Below, piece by piece: positions 1-12,427 of a stretch of DNA of 64,000 nucleotides. Source of the stretch: Okapia johnstoni (Eukaryota > Chordata > Mammalia > Artiodactyla > Giraffidae); the NCBI GenBank assembly GCA_024291935.2, contig CM044320.1, positions 50,968,001 through 51,032,000 on the forward strand. Direction: 5' to 3'. The notes under the pieces are model-generated. The model saw only the letters and a program-made list of their open reading frames with translations, searched no databases and was not told the DNA's origin. The translations under genes and the position numbers were made by a program. Each line of letters opens with the position of its first letter. Positions within the stretch are counted from its first letter, which is position 1.

Positions 1-2628
1 TCAAATATTTTTCCTTTAAAAAACAAAAAACTACTTTCCCCAAAGATATTTCTAAAACTGCATCCATGCACTTCCAAACATTTTACCTGGCAGAGAAGAG
101 ATACTGAATATATATTTGTTCAAGTGGGCAGTAAAATCTTACAAGCCATTTCAGAGAGCTGTGAACATACCATAAATGTCATGAAGTGTCAGTTCAAGTA
201 ATGATTTTATATCAGAACATAACAGAACTGAACTGTTTTGGGTCTCCCCACACTAAAGACTCCATGTCTCCTCTGCTTTCTTCTTAAATCTTTGGTGGAA
301 AGACGTTATGTGAACTCTGAATAGCCCTCGGTGACTGTTAATTCAAAGTGACAAACTGACCACATGAATGGAAGAGAAATGAGACATTAAGAGACAATAT
401 ATTGCAAAATGCTGTATGTAGAGAGTGAGAGGTACCTCGGAGAGCTTGCTTCCCTACGTCATTCTGTGAGTATAATAGCTATACACTGCTTACCTAGGAA
501 CAAGAGGACCAGATTATTACAACAACTAGAAGCAAAACATAAAGGAGTAGACTAAAATGAGAACTAAAATTCAATAATCCACAAATCTCACATACAAAAT
601 GTTACCAGGAAACCTTACAGTTTGTGCTATTTGAAAAAGTATTTATTGCAATGACAAAACTAGAGGTTAATTACTTTTTTATTATTGAATTATATTGTAA
701 AGTCTACATCTACAATTTTAATTAGGAAGAAATGCTTTGCATTTACATCAAGGACACATTTATTCTAGTGGAATTAAACAGACACAGACAAAAGACCAGT
801 ACACATTAAAAAAAAAAAAAGACTACATGTTTTACCCTGTCCTACTTTTGCTAGTTTGGACCATACCTTCTCTACTAGAAAACTGATCTCACATACATGT
901 TAAGTCTGATCTATCCTCCCACATTTTTGAACATTAAATGCAGCCTCTCACAATTTCTAATTATAAACAAAAGATGGGAAACAGTTTACAAACAAAGTAA
1001 GTAAAAGTAGACTGCTATTACTGTATAGAGGCAACGCTGAATAAAACGTACTCCCTCTGTGGCTCATCTCAAAACACTTTTACTTGGAGAGGCAAGCATT
1101 TCTCACCTAGGAGTAAGTTTCCCACTGCCTTTGCAGAGACCAGACCTGCAAATGTTTCTGGTCCAATTGCAAAGTAAGTGGAAAATGTCTACAAAATATC
1201 TAAAAGCTAAATGTCACACAAGGGCTGATGCAAATCAAAATTGTGTGCTGATCTAAATATACATCTTCAGCTTTTTCTTTTTAAAAAGTATCTATTTCAG
1301 ATGATATTTAAAAATAACTTACATTTTTAATGTGCTTTATTGTCAATGACTGTAAAGTTGAAACAAATGATTAAGTCAAAATTTTTGTTTTACTTGATTC
1401 TATAGAAATTTCAATTACCCACTACTTTACCAAAGTTACACATGAGGTAAGTTTTAGCTAAAACAAGAAATCAACCACAAGGATAAAATTAACCATTTCA
1501 AGAGTAAACAAAAATCATAATGCCCGCCTCAATTTCAGAGTTTATAAATTTATGTGTTAACTATTGTGAATCCAAGGAAAGTTTGTAATATAGCTTAAAA
1601 GCACAGTCTTTTTGCACTTTCAAATCAAATTATGTTGGGAAATATAGGGCAAAAAACCTTGGCAAAATTTCTTTTTGGTAACAGAAGATAATTCAGTAAT
1701 GAATCCAAATGGAAACTAAGACTGGTGTTTAAAATTTCTAACTTCTAAACACACACACACTTATTTATCTAAAAAGTATTTTGGTATCAAATTGGATTGA
1801 TAGTATAAATGTTCTGTAAATAAAAAGTACAAGTTTCCAATTATAGCTTTATAGCTAGCCAAACAGTCTTTAAAAACATGTAGAGCCAGCTAACAGTTCT
1901 CTAAAACACACATATGTTGCACTGATAGACACTTGCTAAAATCAACTTCATTTAAATGGGTCTTACTGAAGTAGGACATTCATGATACTAGTTATCTTTT
2001 AAAAAGTGAGTACAGCAGGGCTACAACAAAAACATGACTATTAAGAAAGGTTACAGAAGAGATTATCTCAGTACTTTCCCCCATAAACACCATCAAACTT
2101 TGCTGCAGTTACAAAAAGTAGAATCCCAAGTTACTTTTTCTCTTACTGAATCTCACATTTTCCTTATCTCTAGATTTTATTCAGCAGAAAGTAGTTCTTA
2201 AAATCTTTTCTGTAAGAATTCAAAGTATCTAAACGTGTAGCTTCACATTATACTGCCATGTTTTGCCCTTCTTGTTTCCCAAATACACAAAAACAATATA
2301 CATTTTTCTCAAAAAAGAAATAAAGATGTCCACATTAAAAAAATAAAGCCTACAAAAAAGTTCCAGAGCTAAAAAAGGTTATTCATATGGCACGAAGTGA
2401 TCTCCTACTAGTCCAAAGTTCCAAAACATTAAATGAAGTCCATTTATATATCTTGCTTGCTTTCAATGGAATACTACAGTTATTGAGGTGAAATCACATT
2501 TTTTTTTGTTCTTGAGTCAACAAGTGTACACAAATGTTTTTTTGATAGTTATTAAAAATAGGAGACCAAGTTGAATGTGCCAAAGACATATCATTCAGTT
2601 GACTTTTTTAGAGTCATTAGATAGAAAC
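1..2628 (-). other. TMPO: TMPO membrane-isoform 3' UTR (partial, runs off the window)
   Basis: Sequence downstream of the LAP2beta stop, AT-rich and mostly free of recognisable repeats, as expected for a long 3' UTR. Candidate AATAAA signals on the minus strand lie at 2176-2181, 1336-1341, 759-764 and 642-647. I cannot tell which is used or whether the UTR passes the left edge. Short reading frames here (for example 1059-1256 on the plus strand) show no known family. If the frame-conserved stop at 2595 is the true one, the UTR begins at 2594. Confidence 0.7.
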
Positions 2629-2881
2629 TTATAGAATGGATTTCCTTGATTGGTTTCCATAGCTTGATAGACCAGGAAACAAAAAACCGGCCACAACAAC
2701 AAAGAGCAAAATTTTTATCCACATGGGAATGGAGCGTCCCTTTTTTGTCTTTTCTGACTTGACATCTGCCAAGGGAACATACTTAGGAATATATTTAGAT
2801 GAGTACGATTCCTCCATCCTGAAATCACTGAGTTCTAATGGCCGGCCAGCAGCCCCTTTGATTGGTCTGCGGCAACTAGCA
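2629..2881 (-). CDS. TMPO: TMPO exon 10: transmembrane anchor exon, with a 1-bp frameshift in this copy
   Basis: Last coding exon of LAP2beta/gamma/delta/epsilon. Acceptor TCCCAACAG|TGCTAG. It starts ASCRRPIKGAAGRPLELSDF, then MEESYSSKYIPKYV, then a basic flank KTKKGRS before the hydrophobic segment IPMWIKILLFVVVAGFLF. This is a C-terminal single membrane anchor of inner-nuclear-membrane type II topology. As read, the frame then continues PGLSSYGNQSRKSIL and stops at TAA 2629-2631, giving 443 residues. If one C of the pair at 2675-2676 is surplus, the frame continues LVYQAMETNQGNPF and stops at TGA 2595-2597, giving 454 residues, the length of human LAP2beta. Either a sequence/assembly error or a real recent variant. 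The exon itself is certain; the C-terminus is not. Confidence 0.9.
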
Positions 2882-3647
2882 CTGTTGGGAGTGAAAGGAG
2901 GAAGAGGAAAAATAAATATTAGATAAAGTCATGACCTAAATAATATAAAATGTCATTATCACTCCTAATTCCAAACACATTCTTTGAGGTAACAGTAAAA
3001 AACTGTCATCAGTCAACCTATTTAAAACGTCTACACATTTTTCGTTTAGATTCATATGTTTTATTAGAAAATAATTATTCAGAGTATTATAAATAGTCAC
3101 TAAATTTGCCTTTTTGAAGATTTTCCCAGAGCTAATATATTTACAAGTTTAAGAGGAAAACAAAATAAAGTTAGTTTGGTTGTGATTCCCCCATGAGGAA
3201 ATAATTCAACAGATATCTAAAAGCAGTCTTTTCAATTAGTAAAGAGAAACTCTAAGGAATAAAACTGATTTCCTTCTTGTTGGCTCTCAGTTTAGATTTA
3301 AAAATAAGAATTACATAATAGGGTAAACTGATTTACTGACAACCCTTCAGCTTAACAAATTTAACTTTGGAATTGACTCAACTTTCAAGAATATGAACTA
3401 GTTAGTGCTTGGAAGAATTTAAGAGCTCCCAGAAAAAACATTTTACTTCTGACAACAGAGGCACAATGATTTTGTGAAGAGTTAAAATTCCTGATTATAT
3501 ATGAATATATAAAATAATTATGTTGTACACCCTAAATTTATACAATTTTAATGTGTCAAATATACTTCAATAGAAGTGGGAAGAAACAAATAAATTAAAA
3601 TGCCCTAACAGAATACATTATATACTTGTTTCAGTGTATGTCAATAC
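2882..3647 (-). other. TMPO: TMPO intron 9
   Basis: Intron between exons 9 and 10. It is AT-rich. About 3480-3590 holds an L1-type 3' end on the plus strand (TATGTTGTACACCCTAAATT, then TCAAATATACTTCAATAG). Nothing else recognised. Confidence 0.7.
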
Positions 3648-3736
3648 CTAATTCCTGTTGGTGTAGCTGCTTCAAAGGGAAACATTTCCTTAAGAATATC
3701 CCTTTCTACTCTTCTTTCCTCTGTTTTTTCTCCCAC
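3648..3736 (-). CDS. TMPO: TMPO exon 9: nucleoplasmic domain near the membrane
   Basis: 89-bp exon. Acceptor TTCTTAATAG|GTGGGA, donor GGAATTAG|GTATTG. It encodes VGEKTEERRVERDILKEMFP then FEAATPTGI plus two bases of a Ser codon. It is a charged, probably helical stretch in the lamin-interaction region of LAP2beta. Small differences from the human reading (FEAA against YEAS) are consistent with orthology. Confidence 0.94.
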
Positions 3737-5171
3737 CTATTAAGAAACAAACAACCACAAGTTAAAATTTAGTGTAAATGCACAATGATTAGAACATAAT
3801 TTTAAACAGAAGTTACAGAGAAAAGAATGCACTTAAATCTATCCAACTTTTACAACTGCCATTTATAAATTCATTATTGCTTAATTATCCATGCATTTCC
3901 AAAGCTCTCTTCAAATTTCCTCAATGTGAAGATACGTTTATGTTGTAATGGGGATCACACATTCAAAAACAAACAAATAAAATTCAACAGCTAATATGGC
4001 AGTGTTAAGTTCCCTCTGATGCTTTTCATTAACATTAAAAGTATATTGTTTCTTCCTGTTAATTTTGTAAAACAAATGATCAAATACAGAACATATAAAC
4101 TTAAGAAACAAAATAATTTTGTAAACCCAACTGCTTTGCTAAATTACTGTTATACCCAGATCAAAACAATCTTTGAAGAATCATTAAAATTATAATGTAT
4201 CATGCAGTTAGTACTTTAAAGCTTAATTTTATGAGTTAATTCAAGTATTATACAAAGGCACTGTAAAGTCCCATTACCTGACCTTTCAATGAAAGATAAT
4301 ATAGCTTCCCCCATAGCCCAAGTAACACTTTCAACTCAGATACATTTTAACAAAGAGGACATATTACAAGCAGCACACAAATAACCACTCCCTTGAAAAA
4401 TGGAACTTAAAAGAGGCACATAGTAGCAAGAGGATAGTATTAGCATGTTATACTATATTAACGTTACTTTTCACTGTCACTAATAATAAAGTATGCCTTC
4501 AAGATAATATATGCACATATATAGACACACACACCCCACCCAATTAAGAAAGCTCTGCTCCCTCCCACTCCAAAAAACAAATATAAATATTTCTTCATTA
4601 AAAGATCAATGATAGCATCGATCTAAATTTTATTCATTTACTTCAGCTCTTGTCAATGGTTTCTTTGGTGTTCTTCTGGGTATGTCTGAGAATTCAGTGA
4701 TTGGCAGAATAGGAGCTGCATGCTTGAAATTTCCAGTCACCCTATTGACAACCTGCCAAGATTCAAATTATTCAGACTCAGAATTATCCAAACAAAACAA
4801 AGACAATGTTAAAAGAAAAAAAAGCTAGTCGATTTCTGTAATATTTGAAACTTTCCCTTAATAAAAATTTAGGCATAAGAACCTAAAATAATTATTCAGT
4901 GTTTCATATGTGAAGGAAGCCTTATCATTCTTTAAACATGTTAGCAAAAAAGTATCCTTATAACACTAAGGATTCTTCCACAATGAATTATATATATATT
5001 TAAGTGGCTATATTGAAAAATTCTAAAATTCAGAATTATATGGGGGAAATGAATTTAAAATATGCTTAAAAACATTTAAGTTTGAAGTTTGTCAAAATTT
5101 ACCACCTCCCCAATTCTAATTAAAGGGTAATTTACAAAGAATACCACTTGTATATTATGAAACATATTTAC
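3737..5171 (-). other. TMPO: TMPO introns 7 and 8
   Basis: Intron 8 (3737-4641) and intron 7 (4753-5171), separated by exon 8. AT-rich, no full-length transposon seen. A short CA run lies near 4524-4534. No additional exon with good splice sites noticed. Confidence 0.65.
4642..4752 (-). CDS. TMPO: TMPO exon 8: start of the lamin-B-binding region
   Basis: 111-bp exon of 37 codons. It reads VVNRVTGNFKHAAPILPITE and ends RRTPKKPLTRAE. Acceptor TCTTGGCAG|GTTGTC, donor GCTGAA|GTAAAT. This is the start of the part of LAP2beta mapped in the family to B-type lamin binding. The TPKK motif is a likely Cdk-type phosphosite (inference). Phase 0 on both sides. Confidence 0.95.
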
Positions 5172-5267
5172 TAAGGTTTCGTTGCTTGAAGCCATTATAG
5201 TTTCAGCTATGGGAGTACTCTCTGAAATTATTGCACCATCTATACGAAAATGTTCTGAAGTTTCCAC
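5172..5267 (-). CDS. TMPO: TMPO exon 7: 32-residue cassette exon
   Basis: 96-bp exon of 32 codons. It starts VETSEHFRIDGAIISESTPI and ends ASSNETL. Acceptor AAACTAACAG|GTGGAA, donor ACCTTA|GTAAAT. The first codon is GTG for Val at the splice junction, not a translation start. It sits 99 bp downstream of exon 6, so both lie in one short cluster. Exons 6, 7 and 8 have 40, 32 and 37 codons; their sum of 109 equals the deletion in LAP2gamma, and 40+32=72 matches LAP2delta. Confidence 0.95.
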
Positions 5268-5366
5268 CTGTTAGTTTGAAAACAAAACAAAAACAATAAA
5301 TATAAAATAACCACTAAGACCCTACCAATCTGAAAACCCAGTTCTAGGCAGTAAGCCTTGCATCAC

Positions 5367-5486
5367 CCTTTTCCTCGGAGTTCTTCTTGACCCTCTTGTA
5401 GATTCCCTAGTTAATGCCTGCAGAGGTCCGCCTTTTGAAGATCCACTTGTCCATTCAGTCTCAGTTACTCCAGCTTGAGAATAGCT
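5367..5486 (-). CDS. TMPO: TMPO exon 6: 40-residue cassette exon
   Basis: 120-bp exon of exactly 40 codons. It reads SYSQAGVTETEWTSGSSKGG and ends TRGSRRTPRKR. Acceptor TTGAATAG|AGCTAT has a poor polypyrimidine tract and the donor AAAAGG|GTGATG is non-optimal. Both fit an exon known to be skipped in minor isoforms (a 40-residue deletion defines one LAP2 form). The tail GSRRTPRKR is very basic. Phase 0 on both sides. Confidence 0.95.
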
Positions 5487-6829
5487 CTATTCAAGCATCG
5501 ACACATTAAAAAGTCATATTCTAACATCAAAACCTTAATAATGATGGCCAAATTAGCACGCTAAGAATCCATTGAAGTTTCTAAATGCCAGCATTTGAAA
5601 ATAATGCTCTGCCTTCCAAGTATCACTAAATGTAATGACTGAACAGATATGCAGGCATCAGAAAACATTGAAAATATGGTAGAGTCCAACTACAGGAGCT
5701 CACATATTATAATAAAAGTGAGGGGGGGAACACATCAATTTATCACTGGCTCCTTTTGTGACTTGTTCGCTATATGGCTTCAGTATCATACCTGCATCTC
5801 TGGCTGTCTAAACAAAAAAGCAGGCTGATCACGACTTGTAAGAAAGTCATTTGTTATATATAAGAAGTTAGTTTCCTTTTAAAAACAAATATACATTTTA
5901 TAATTGTTAGAACAGATTAAACATTAGTCTTATCGTGCGGTTAGGACTATTTAAATAGAATCAGTTTTAATAATCTAACATAACTATCCAAACTTCAAAG
6001 TTTCCAGGTGTCAAACTCATCTTAGAAACAGGTAACATAATCGAGCAGAAACAAAAACCAGGTGTTCCTCGCATTTGTGGACAAGCAAGCCTAAAATGTC
6101 ACTGCCAAGCCTCAGTGCTATTCACTCCTCACTGGGGATTTGTAGTGGTGGTGGATAGACCATTCATTGTTCATTCCACTCCCAGGTTTATTTCTCCCTA
6201 GAAAGTCGATGATTTTCTTCATTTAAAAAATAATTTAGCAGTCCTCACATAATAGTGTGAAAAGCACTAGATTAGTGCCTCTACTTGAAGTTTTTGTTAA
6301 AATGTAGATTCTGATTCAGTAGCTCTGGAGTAAGGTTTCAGAGTCTACATTCCAAGTATCACCTTATTCAACTTTGAAACCTCTATTATCAGAGGATTCT
6401 TTTAAATTCTTTTAACTAGGACACGTCCATAAATGATTAGTTATACTAGAATATGCCTAAATTGTCACTTCTGCTTTCAAGCTAATATTTTATATAGATA
6501 ACTGATGTTTTTATATCCAAGTTAGTGTCTACTAATTTTAAAGACAGAAATATATTTTACTCTTATCTTGGGACAAGAACAGCCATCCAGTAAGTAAGTT
6601 CATTCGGCTGGAAGCATTACTACCAAAACACCACAAGGTACACACTTTGTCTCACACACCTGGTTTTGTATTTATCTCTATTTGGAACTGACTTTATATA
6701 AGTTTTTCCCCTTTGACTCATAATCTGGATCTTTGAGTTTCTTTTCATACTATCAATAGGAAAAATCTGCTGAATGTAAACAATGTCAGTCAAAAGACAA
6801 ATCTGTAAACAAATTATAGACATATATAA

Positions 6830-6917
6830 TGTGTGTGTGTGTGCTTAGTCGCTCAGTCGTGTCCGACTCTTTATGACCCCATGGACTGTATCCCATCAGG
6901 CTCCTCTGTCCATAGAT
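6830..6917 (-). mobile_element. Bov-tA/BovB tail fragment with (GT)n
   Basis: TGCTTAGTCGCTCAGTCGTG to CTCCTCTGTCCATAG, the 3' part only, preceded by a GT run. Confidence 0.85.
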
Positions 6918-6975
6918 GTTTCTTAATAGTTAAAATTTCTGATTATCTGAGTAGCATGGAACACTAGTTTTAATC

Positions 6976-7151
6976 TGAGGTTCTCAATCCTAGTGGCACA
7001 CTATCATCTAGGAAGCTTTTAAAAAACACCAAATGTCTCAACCCCACCTTTGACCAATTAAGTCAGAATCGCTTCTAGACTGGCCTGGGCTAAACAAAAT
7101 TTTGTAGCTCCAAAGGGATTCTAATCTGCAGCCAGGGTTGAGAATAACTGG
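6976..7151 (+). repeat. MER5-like hAT element, diverged
   Basis: Starts TCTGAGGTTCTCAATCCTAG and ends CAGCCAGGGTTGAGAATAAC, an imperfect terminal inverted repeat. In TMPO intron 5. Confidence 0.65.
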
Positions 7152-8355
7152 TTTAAGACAATGTAACTGACTTATTATGCATTTCAAAGTCAAGTATTTT
7201 TTTCAAACTAATTCCAAAAGTGCTTCCTCTTTAATAATCAATTAATTGCTCAAGGCCAATAAAAATAATACGAGTACTTTAAAAAGACCAAATATTTTTC
7301 CTATCACCATGAAGGTAATTGGGTGAAGAAACAGCCTTTTCCCTTAAAAGTGGTTATTTACCAAATTCCAGGACTTTCCATTTGTTTTATTCTGAATAAA
7401 TAACTGAAATAATCTCATCAAAAATTTTACCAAACATCTGCTGAAACGATTACAGTTTATTCAAAAAAAAGTTTACATTTTAAAAATTAGTTATCTTTGA
7501 CAGTAAAGGCCAAGTTCCATTTAAAGATTTTAAAATTTTCTTCCCTGGAAGAAACTTACTGGTTGCCTGTGGGAATAGTTGGCAACAGGGAAAGGAAGGA
7601 CATTTTTCCTTTGATTCTATAAATCATTTATGCTTTCTTTGGATCAGGTTTATTAAGTTCTCTGCTTGAGGACTGTCAACCAATTTTTATTAGTTCTTGA
7701 CTATCACTATTTAATTTAGAATTAATCATCTTCACAGAAAACTATCTTTCACATGACCAGAAAAGATACCCTGAAGACTGAAAAAAAATTCTTTTTCTAC
7801 CAGAATCCACTATGAAACAAATGACTTTCAGAAGTATGAATAAAAAACAAATTACATTCAGTATTATAACTACTTCAAGATGGACCAAATAATTACTGAC
7901 TGAAAAGAAACTCATTGTTATGTAAAATTAGTAGTTAATGTGACTGCTATATGCTCTGTGGTCAAAGTAAGAATTGTAATGTCACCTATGTACAGCAAGA
8001 TATTCTACAGAAAGTGGTCAATTTATCATGAAGACAACAGGAGGAAGAAACAAACAAAAAATCTATCGGGTAAAAAGTTATTCAGAAGACATTAGGTAGT
8101 TGAGGCACATGAGAATGCAGGAACTAGGTTATTAAAGGAGGCTATATAAATCCCACTCAGTAAAAATACAAGCTCTAAACAAATTTATAACTAGTTTATA
8201 AAAAAGATAATCAGGATAATTAAAATCTACCTTACTAAGAACTACTGATTTAGGTAAAACATGACCAATATGGTTACTCATATTATCATCAAAAAACAAA
8301 ACAAAAATGGCACCATATTCCTCCAGGACAGAAAGATACTCCCACACATTGCTTG

Positions 8356-8780
8356 TGGGAATGGAAAATGCTTCAACTTTTACACAGGGGAATTTGCTAA
8401 CATCTAGAAAAACTGCCCAGTAATTTCACTTCTAGATTTCATAAACTGACTAAAACATGAAACAACACATGTAAAAAGGCTGTCTGTTGGTTCACCTTTG
8501 CATTACTCAGAATACCACATAACTGAAAACAATCCAAATATCCACCAAGAGGAAAGTTGGTGGTTGAATAAATTACTGTAAATCCATAAAATGCAATACC
8601 ATGCAGTGGTACAAAGCAGTGAGAAGGATGGCTCTACTATATCCTGTTATGAAGTGATTCCCCAGGATACGTGTTCAGATTGAAAACAGAAAGACAGAAA
8701 TGTGCAGTGTAGGCTGTCTTTTATATAAGGAGGCAAGTATAAATAATAATAAAGAGAAAAATGTATTGTTTACCTGTATT
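8356..8780 (+). mobile_element. L1 3' portion (old mammalian)
   Basis: Contains recognisable L1 3' phrases: CTGCCCAGTAATTTCACTTC, AACAATCCAAATATCCACCA, ATAAAATGCAATACCATGCA. In TMPO intron 5. Confidence 0.7.
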
Positions 8781-9207
8781 TTAAAAAAGAAACAAAATAT
8801 AAACCAGAATTTAATAGAAATAGTAACCTATGAATAGAAGGAACAAAGATAGAAGCCAGATTTCTGACTCTTCTTTTGCACACATATATTCTCAATAATT
8901 AAAAATAAACATGAAAGGAGAAAAAAATTCTTTCAAGTGACTTTAAGCAAAATATTTTGATTTTATATCCTTAGCATAAGAAAAACTGCCCCCAATCTGA
9001 AACTGTAATTGGCAGTTTTACTATTAGTAGTAAATACTGTTATTTAGAAATATAAATATAGTGAAAATTATGTAAGAAGCTATTAAGAACCAAGATACTC
9101 AGTATAAGAGAGTCAGAATAAGACCTAGAAAATAGCCTACATTCATAAACTTGAGAAATTCATGACCTATTTTCTCTCTCTAAAAAATAAGTATTCCTAG
9201 CTCTACT

Positions 9208-9426
9208 CAGGCTTCCCTAGTGGCTCAGACAGTAAAGAATCTGCCTGCAATGCAGGAGACCTGGGTTCGATCTCTGGATTGGGAAGATTTCCTAGAGAAG
9301 GGAATGGCTACCCACTCCAGTATTCTTGCCTGGAGAATTCCATGGACAGAGGAGCCTGGTGGGCTGCAGTCCATGGGGTCGCAGAGAGTTGGACATGACT
9401 GAGCAACTAACACTTCCACACTTTCA
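9208..9426 (+). mobile_element. Bov-tA SINE, full length, with target duplication
   Basis: tRNA-Glu-derived head (GCTTCCCTAGTGGCTCAG, B box GGTTCGATC) and BovB-derived tail (GGACATGACTGAGCAACTAA). Perfect 11-bp duplication CTAGCTCTACT at 9197-9207 and 9427-9437. In TMPO intron 5, antisense to the gene. Confidence 0.95.
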
Positions 9427-11856
9427 CTAGCTCTACTAACTGGGAAAGCCCAGAACAATGACAACCAAGCAGGAAAGAACTCCCTGGCATCCAGGTTGTA
9501 GGTAGGTTCCAAATAATATTTTGCACTAAAAGGATTAGGAATTCTTTGGAAAAAATGACTGACTTATAAGAGGCAGGAAATATACATGAGCCCAGGACTT
9601 CTTACTGTGCCAGAAAACAAGAAATTATCAAAGACAAATGGGGTCAATAAAAGAGAGAAATAAACTCAGCAATTCCCAGCAGCTATGGATGGTATGATTT
9701 GAACATTAAAAAAACAATGACTGCAATTGATCATATATTAAATATATAAAAACCATACTAGTAAAAATATATTATTGATCACCTTTCAAAATGACTAGGG
9801 CACTTAACTTGAACACTGGCAAATAAAAGGCACGTAAGCAGTTATCCTGGCTCTCCTACATAAATTTTATTTCAAAGTAACCAAGCAATTCACAAGGGCA
9901 AGTTCTTTATAAAGGAATTTTAGTTATATAGGCAAAAATACAAGTCACATTCCAAGTATTAGTTGTGGCTAGTGGCTACTTAATGAAGAGCAGATATAAA
10001 ATATTTCCATCATTACAGAAAGGTCTATTGCATAGCCCCACTAGAAGTCTAACTCCCAGTCTACTGGAAATACAGGGCATAAAAGAATGACCCTTGAAAA
10101 AGCAATCTGCCAAATCCACAAAGTGAGAAATTCTGTAGAGAGCTAATCTAGTTTCATGACCAAATAAATGGAGGGAGGGAAAACAGTTACAGCAGAAATA
10201 ACTACAGACTTAAGACAAACTCCAAAACACCGAGTGATATGTGGAATTTGTATGCAACCTGATTCGAGTAATTCAATCATAAAAGAGACTCTTCTGAAAC
10301 TGGAGGTGACTGTATGAAGAAATGTATAGAGCTTTGAACACAGATATGAAAGAATTATTTACACCAACACATACACAATGCCACTATCATTCCAAATAAA
10401 AATAATATCCAGCCATTATCTTTTAGAGATATATGCTGAAATACTGACATTTTAATGTGTGAAATCAGAGGCGGTTAGAGATTTGTTTTAATATACTTCA
10501 GCAACAAACAAAACCAAAAAAACTAGAAACGCTGCAGGGTGCAGATGAAGATAAAACTGGTAAAATGTTAACAACTGTTGAGGTTCTGGGAATGGTCAAT
10601 AAACTCTTTCCTCTACTTTTCTATACAATTTAAATTTTGTATAATAAAGCCATCATCTAAATCCTGCCTGCCATCTCCTAAATTTACTCTCTCCTTTCAC
10701 TCTCTATCCTGTCCTTTGATTTAGATTCCTCGAGTCAAACAATTACCCCTTGAACCATATTTAATACCATCCATCCTCCCAACCTCAATCTCTTTTTAAC
10801 CTGGTATTTGACAAATTAATGCATTCTTGTTAGCACTAAACCATCTTGCCTACATTAACTGGACCAAAGTCCTCCATGTCTGTCTATTTCAGTGCTCTTC
10901 ACCAGATAGTCCTAGCTTCTCTTGCTTTGTTATTTCCTTATTCTTCAGTGTGCCCCTGCAGCTCTTCCCTGGCAATAACAGATAAAAGGACAAAATACTT
11001 ATTCCAGTCTTTGTTCAGTATTAAACAAAATCTTCTTTCATTCAAAGTTCTATACACTGTCCAGTCACTAAGCTCATTGCTAATAACAGTTTCCAAATTC
11101 AACCTAACTGCATCAAACTAAGAGACACACGGCTTAAGAAATCAACAACACTTCCACTGAGGATGTGTGACTTAAAAAATGACAAAGGAAAAATGAAAAA
11201 GATAAACAGCCAATGAGACAGAGAAAGGATAAGGAAAACCACCCTAGGGATAGATCAATTCTTGATTAGTTAATACTTTGTAAACTGAATTCATTTATTT
11301 CTGTGCTTAATTTTCCCTTAGTTTCTACATTTTCCTTTTGGAAAACTGCACCTTGCCTCACCTATAAAATGAATTTTTATCTAGAATAAGGAAAGAAAAC
11401 AGTATGGTCTTAGGACCAGACTAGCTTCAGAACTGAGAGAAAAGCCACAGAATATAAGACAAAAATAAAAGCAAAATCAAAGACCTAGAAACAAAGACAC
11501 AAATATGAAACCATTACCCTGCCTTTTATCATATCAGAATTGCTTAAGTATTTCTACCTTTCAAAAATATTGGCATTTCTCTTAAAAAAGCAACATGACT
11601 GGCTCTGAACCGTGCTTAGCACAGAATCAAACACAAATGAGACATTTACTAAACACTTGGCTTTTGCAGTAAACACAGGATACACTACTGACAGAACACA
11701 CAAAGTTTAGATTTCCAGAGTCATTTAATGAACACTTTATTATTGAATGTGCTGGATTCTGGGTGTCAACTATTAACTACAGGCAGGGACACACGCAAGT
11801 AAGTGTTGTAGCCGATTACTTACACCTGAATACAGTGATCATAAAGCTAAAGATAC

Positions 11857-11954
11857 CTGATTGTGCTCAACTCTTCTTTGCTTGAGTGTTACCGGAGTCT
11901 TTGCTCTGCCTTTTAGTGGTTCTCTCTTCTCAAGCTTGAGCTCTATTTTAGAGT
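11857..11954 (-). CDS. TMPO: TMPO exon 5: first exon of the membrane isoforms
   Basis: 98-bp exon. Acceptor ATTTCCAG|ACTCTAAA, donor AATCAG|GTATCT. It completes Asp and reads SKIELKLEKREPLKGRAKTP then VTLKQRRVEHNQ. The basic cluster KGRAKTPVTLKQRR fits the nuclear-localisation and chromatin-contact part of LAP2beta. It is used only when exon 4 with its poly(A) site is skipped. Phase 1 in, phase 0 out, so the following in-frame cassette exons can be skipped without a frame change. Confidence 0.96.
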
Positions 11955-12427
11955 CTGGAAATAACATTGGAGAAACCATTACTCTCTGAAGTACACCATA
12001 AACTGTGTCATCCTAACATTTCTTGGAACTCTGGTTTTTAGTTTCACTGATATGTAAAACAAGTCTATTGGTATTATCTCAATAGACCCAAACTGGTGAA
12101 CTGCAATATCGGTCTTTAAAAACTTTTCTTTCTCATTCTTATTTTATTCGATTTTTATGTCATCCACTCCATAATATGATCACCACTTCTTCTTATTTAC
12201 TCTTTTTTTCCCCTGGGACTAACAGCCTGAAACAATGTAAAATTCCAGAGGCTTTTCACTGAAAATAATTTAGAAGTGAGAAAAGGACATTAAAACGCAT
12301 AGTTACCATTTGTTTCAATACAGTGCATTATTACTATACAAAGGTTATTAAATTAAAATTTAGAATATGGAAGGGAAGATGCTATAAAGAATTTGAAGAA
12401 TGAGAAAAACTTGTATGGTATCAAGCT

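Larger units (their letters stand above)
5487..11856 (-). other. TMPO: TMPO intron 5
   Basis: 6.4-kb intron between exons 5 and 6. Contents seen: MER5-like hAT scraps (about 6290-6370 and 6976-7151), a Bov-tA tail (6830-6917), an L1 3' portion (about 8356-8780) and a complete Bov-tA SINE with target duplication (9208-9426). The rest is unremarkable AT-rich sequence with no supported gene. Confidence 0.65.

Noticed and set aside
5267..5267. GTG as translation start of a 63-residue protein
   Set aside because: It is the first codon of TMPO exon 7 right after an AACAG acceptor, not an initiation codon.
9220..9512. Open frames on both strands within the Bov-tA SINE
   Set aside because: Repeat-derived frames that recur at almost every Bov-tA copy in the window.
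10846..11121. 91-codon plus-strand frame in TMPO intron 5
   Set aside because: No family resemblance, intronic, and antisense to TMPO without splice context.
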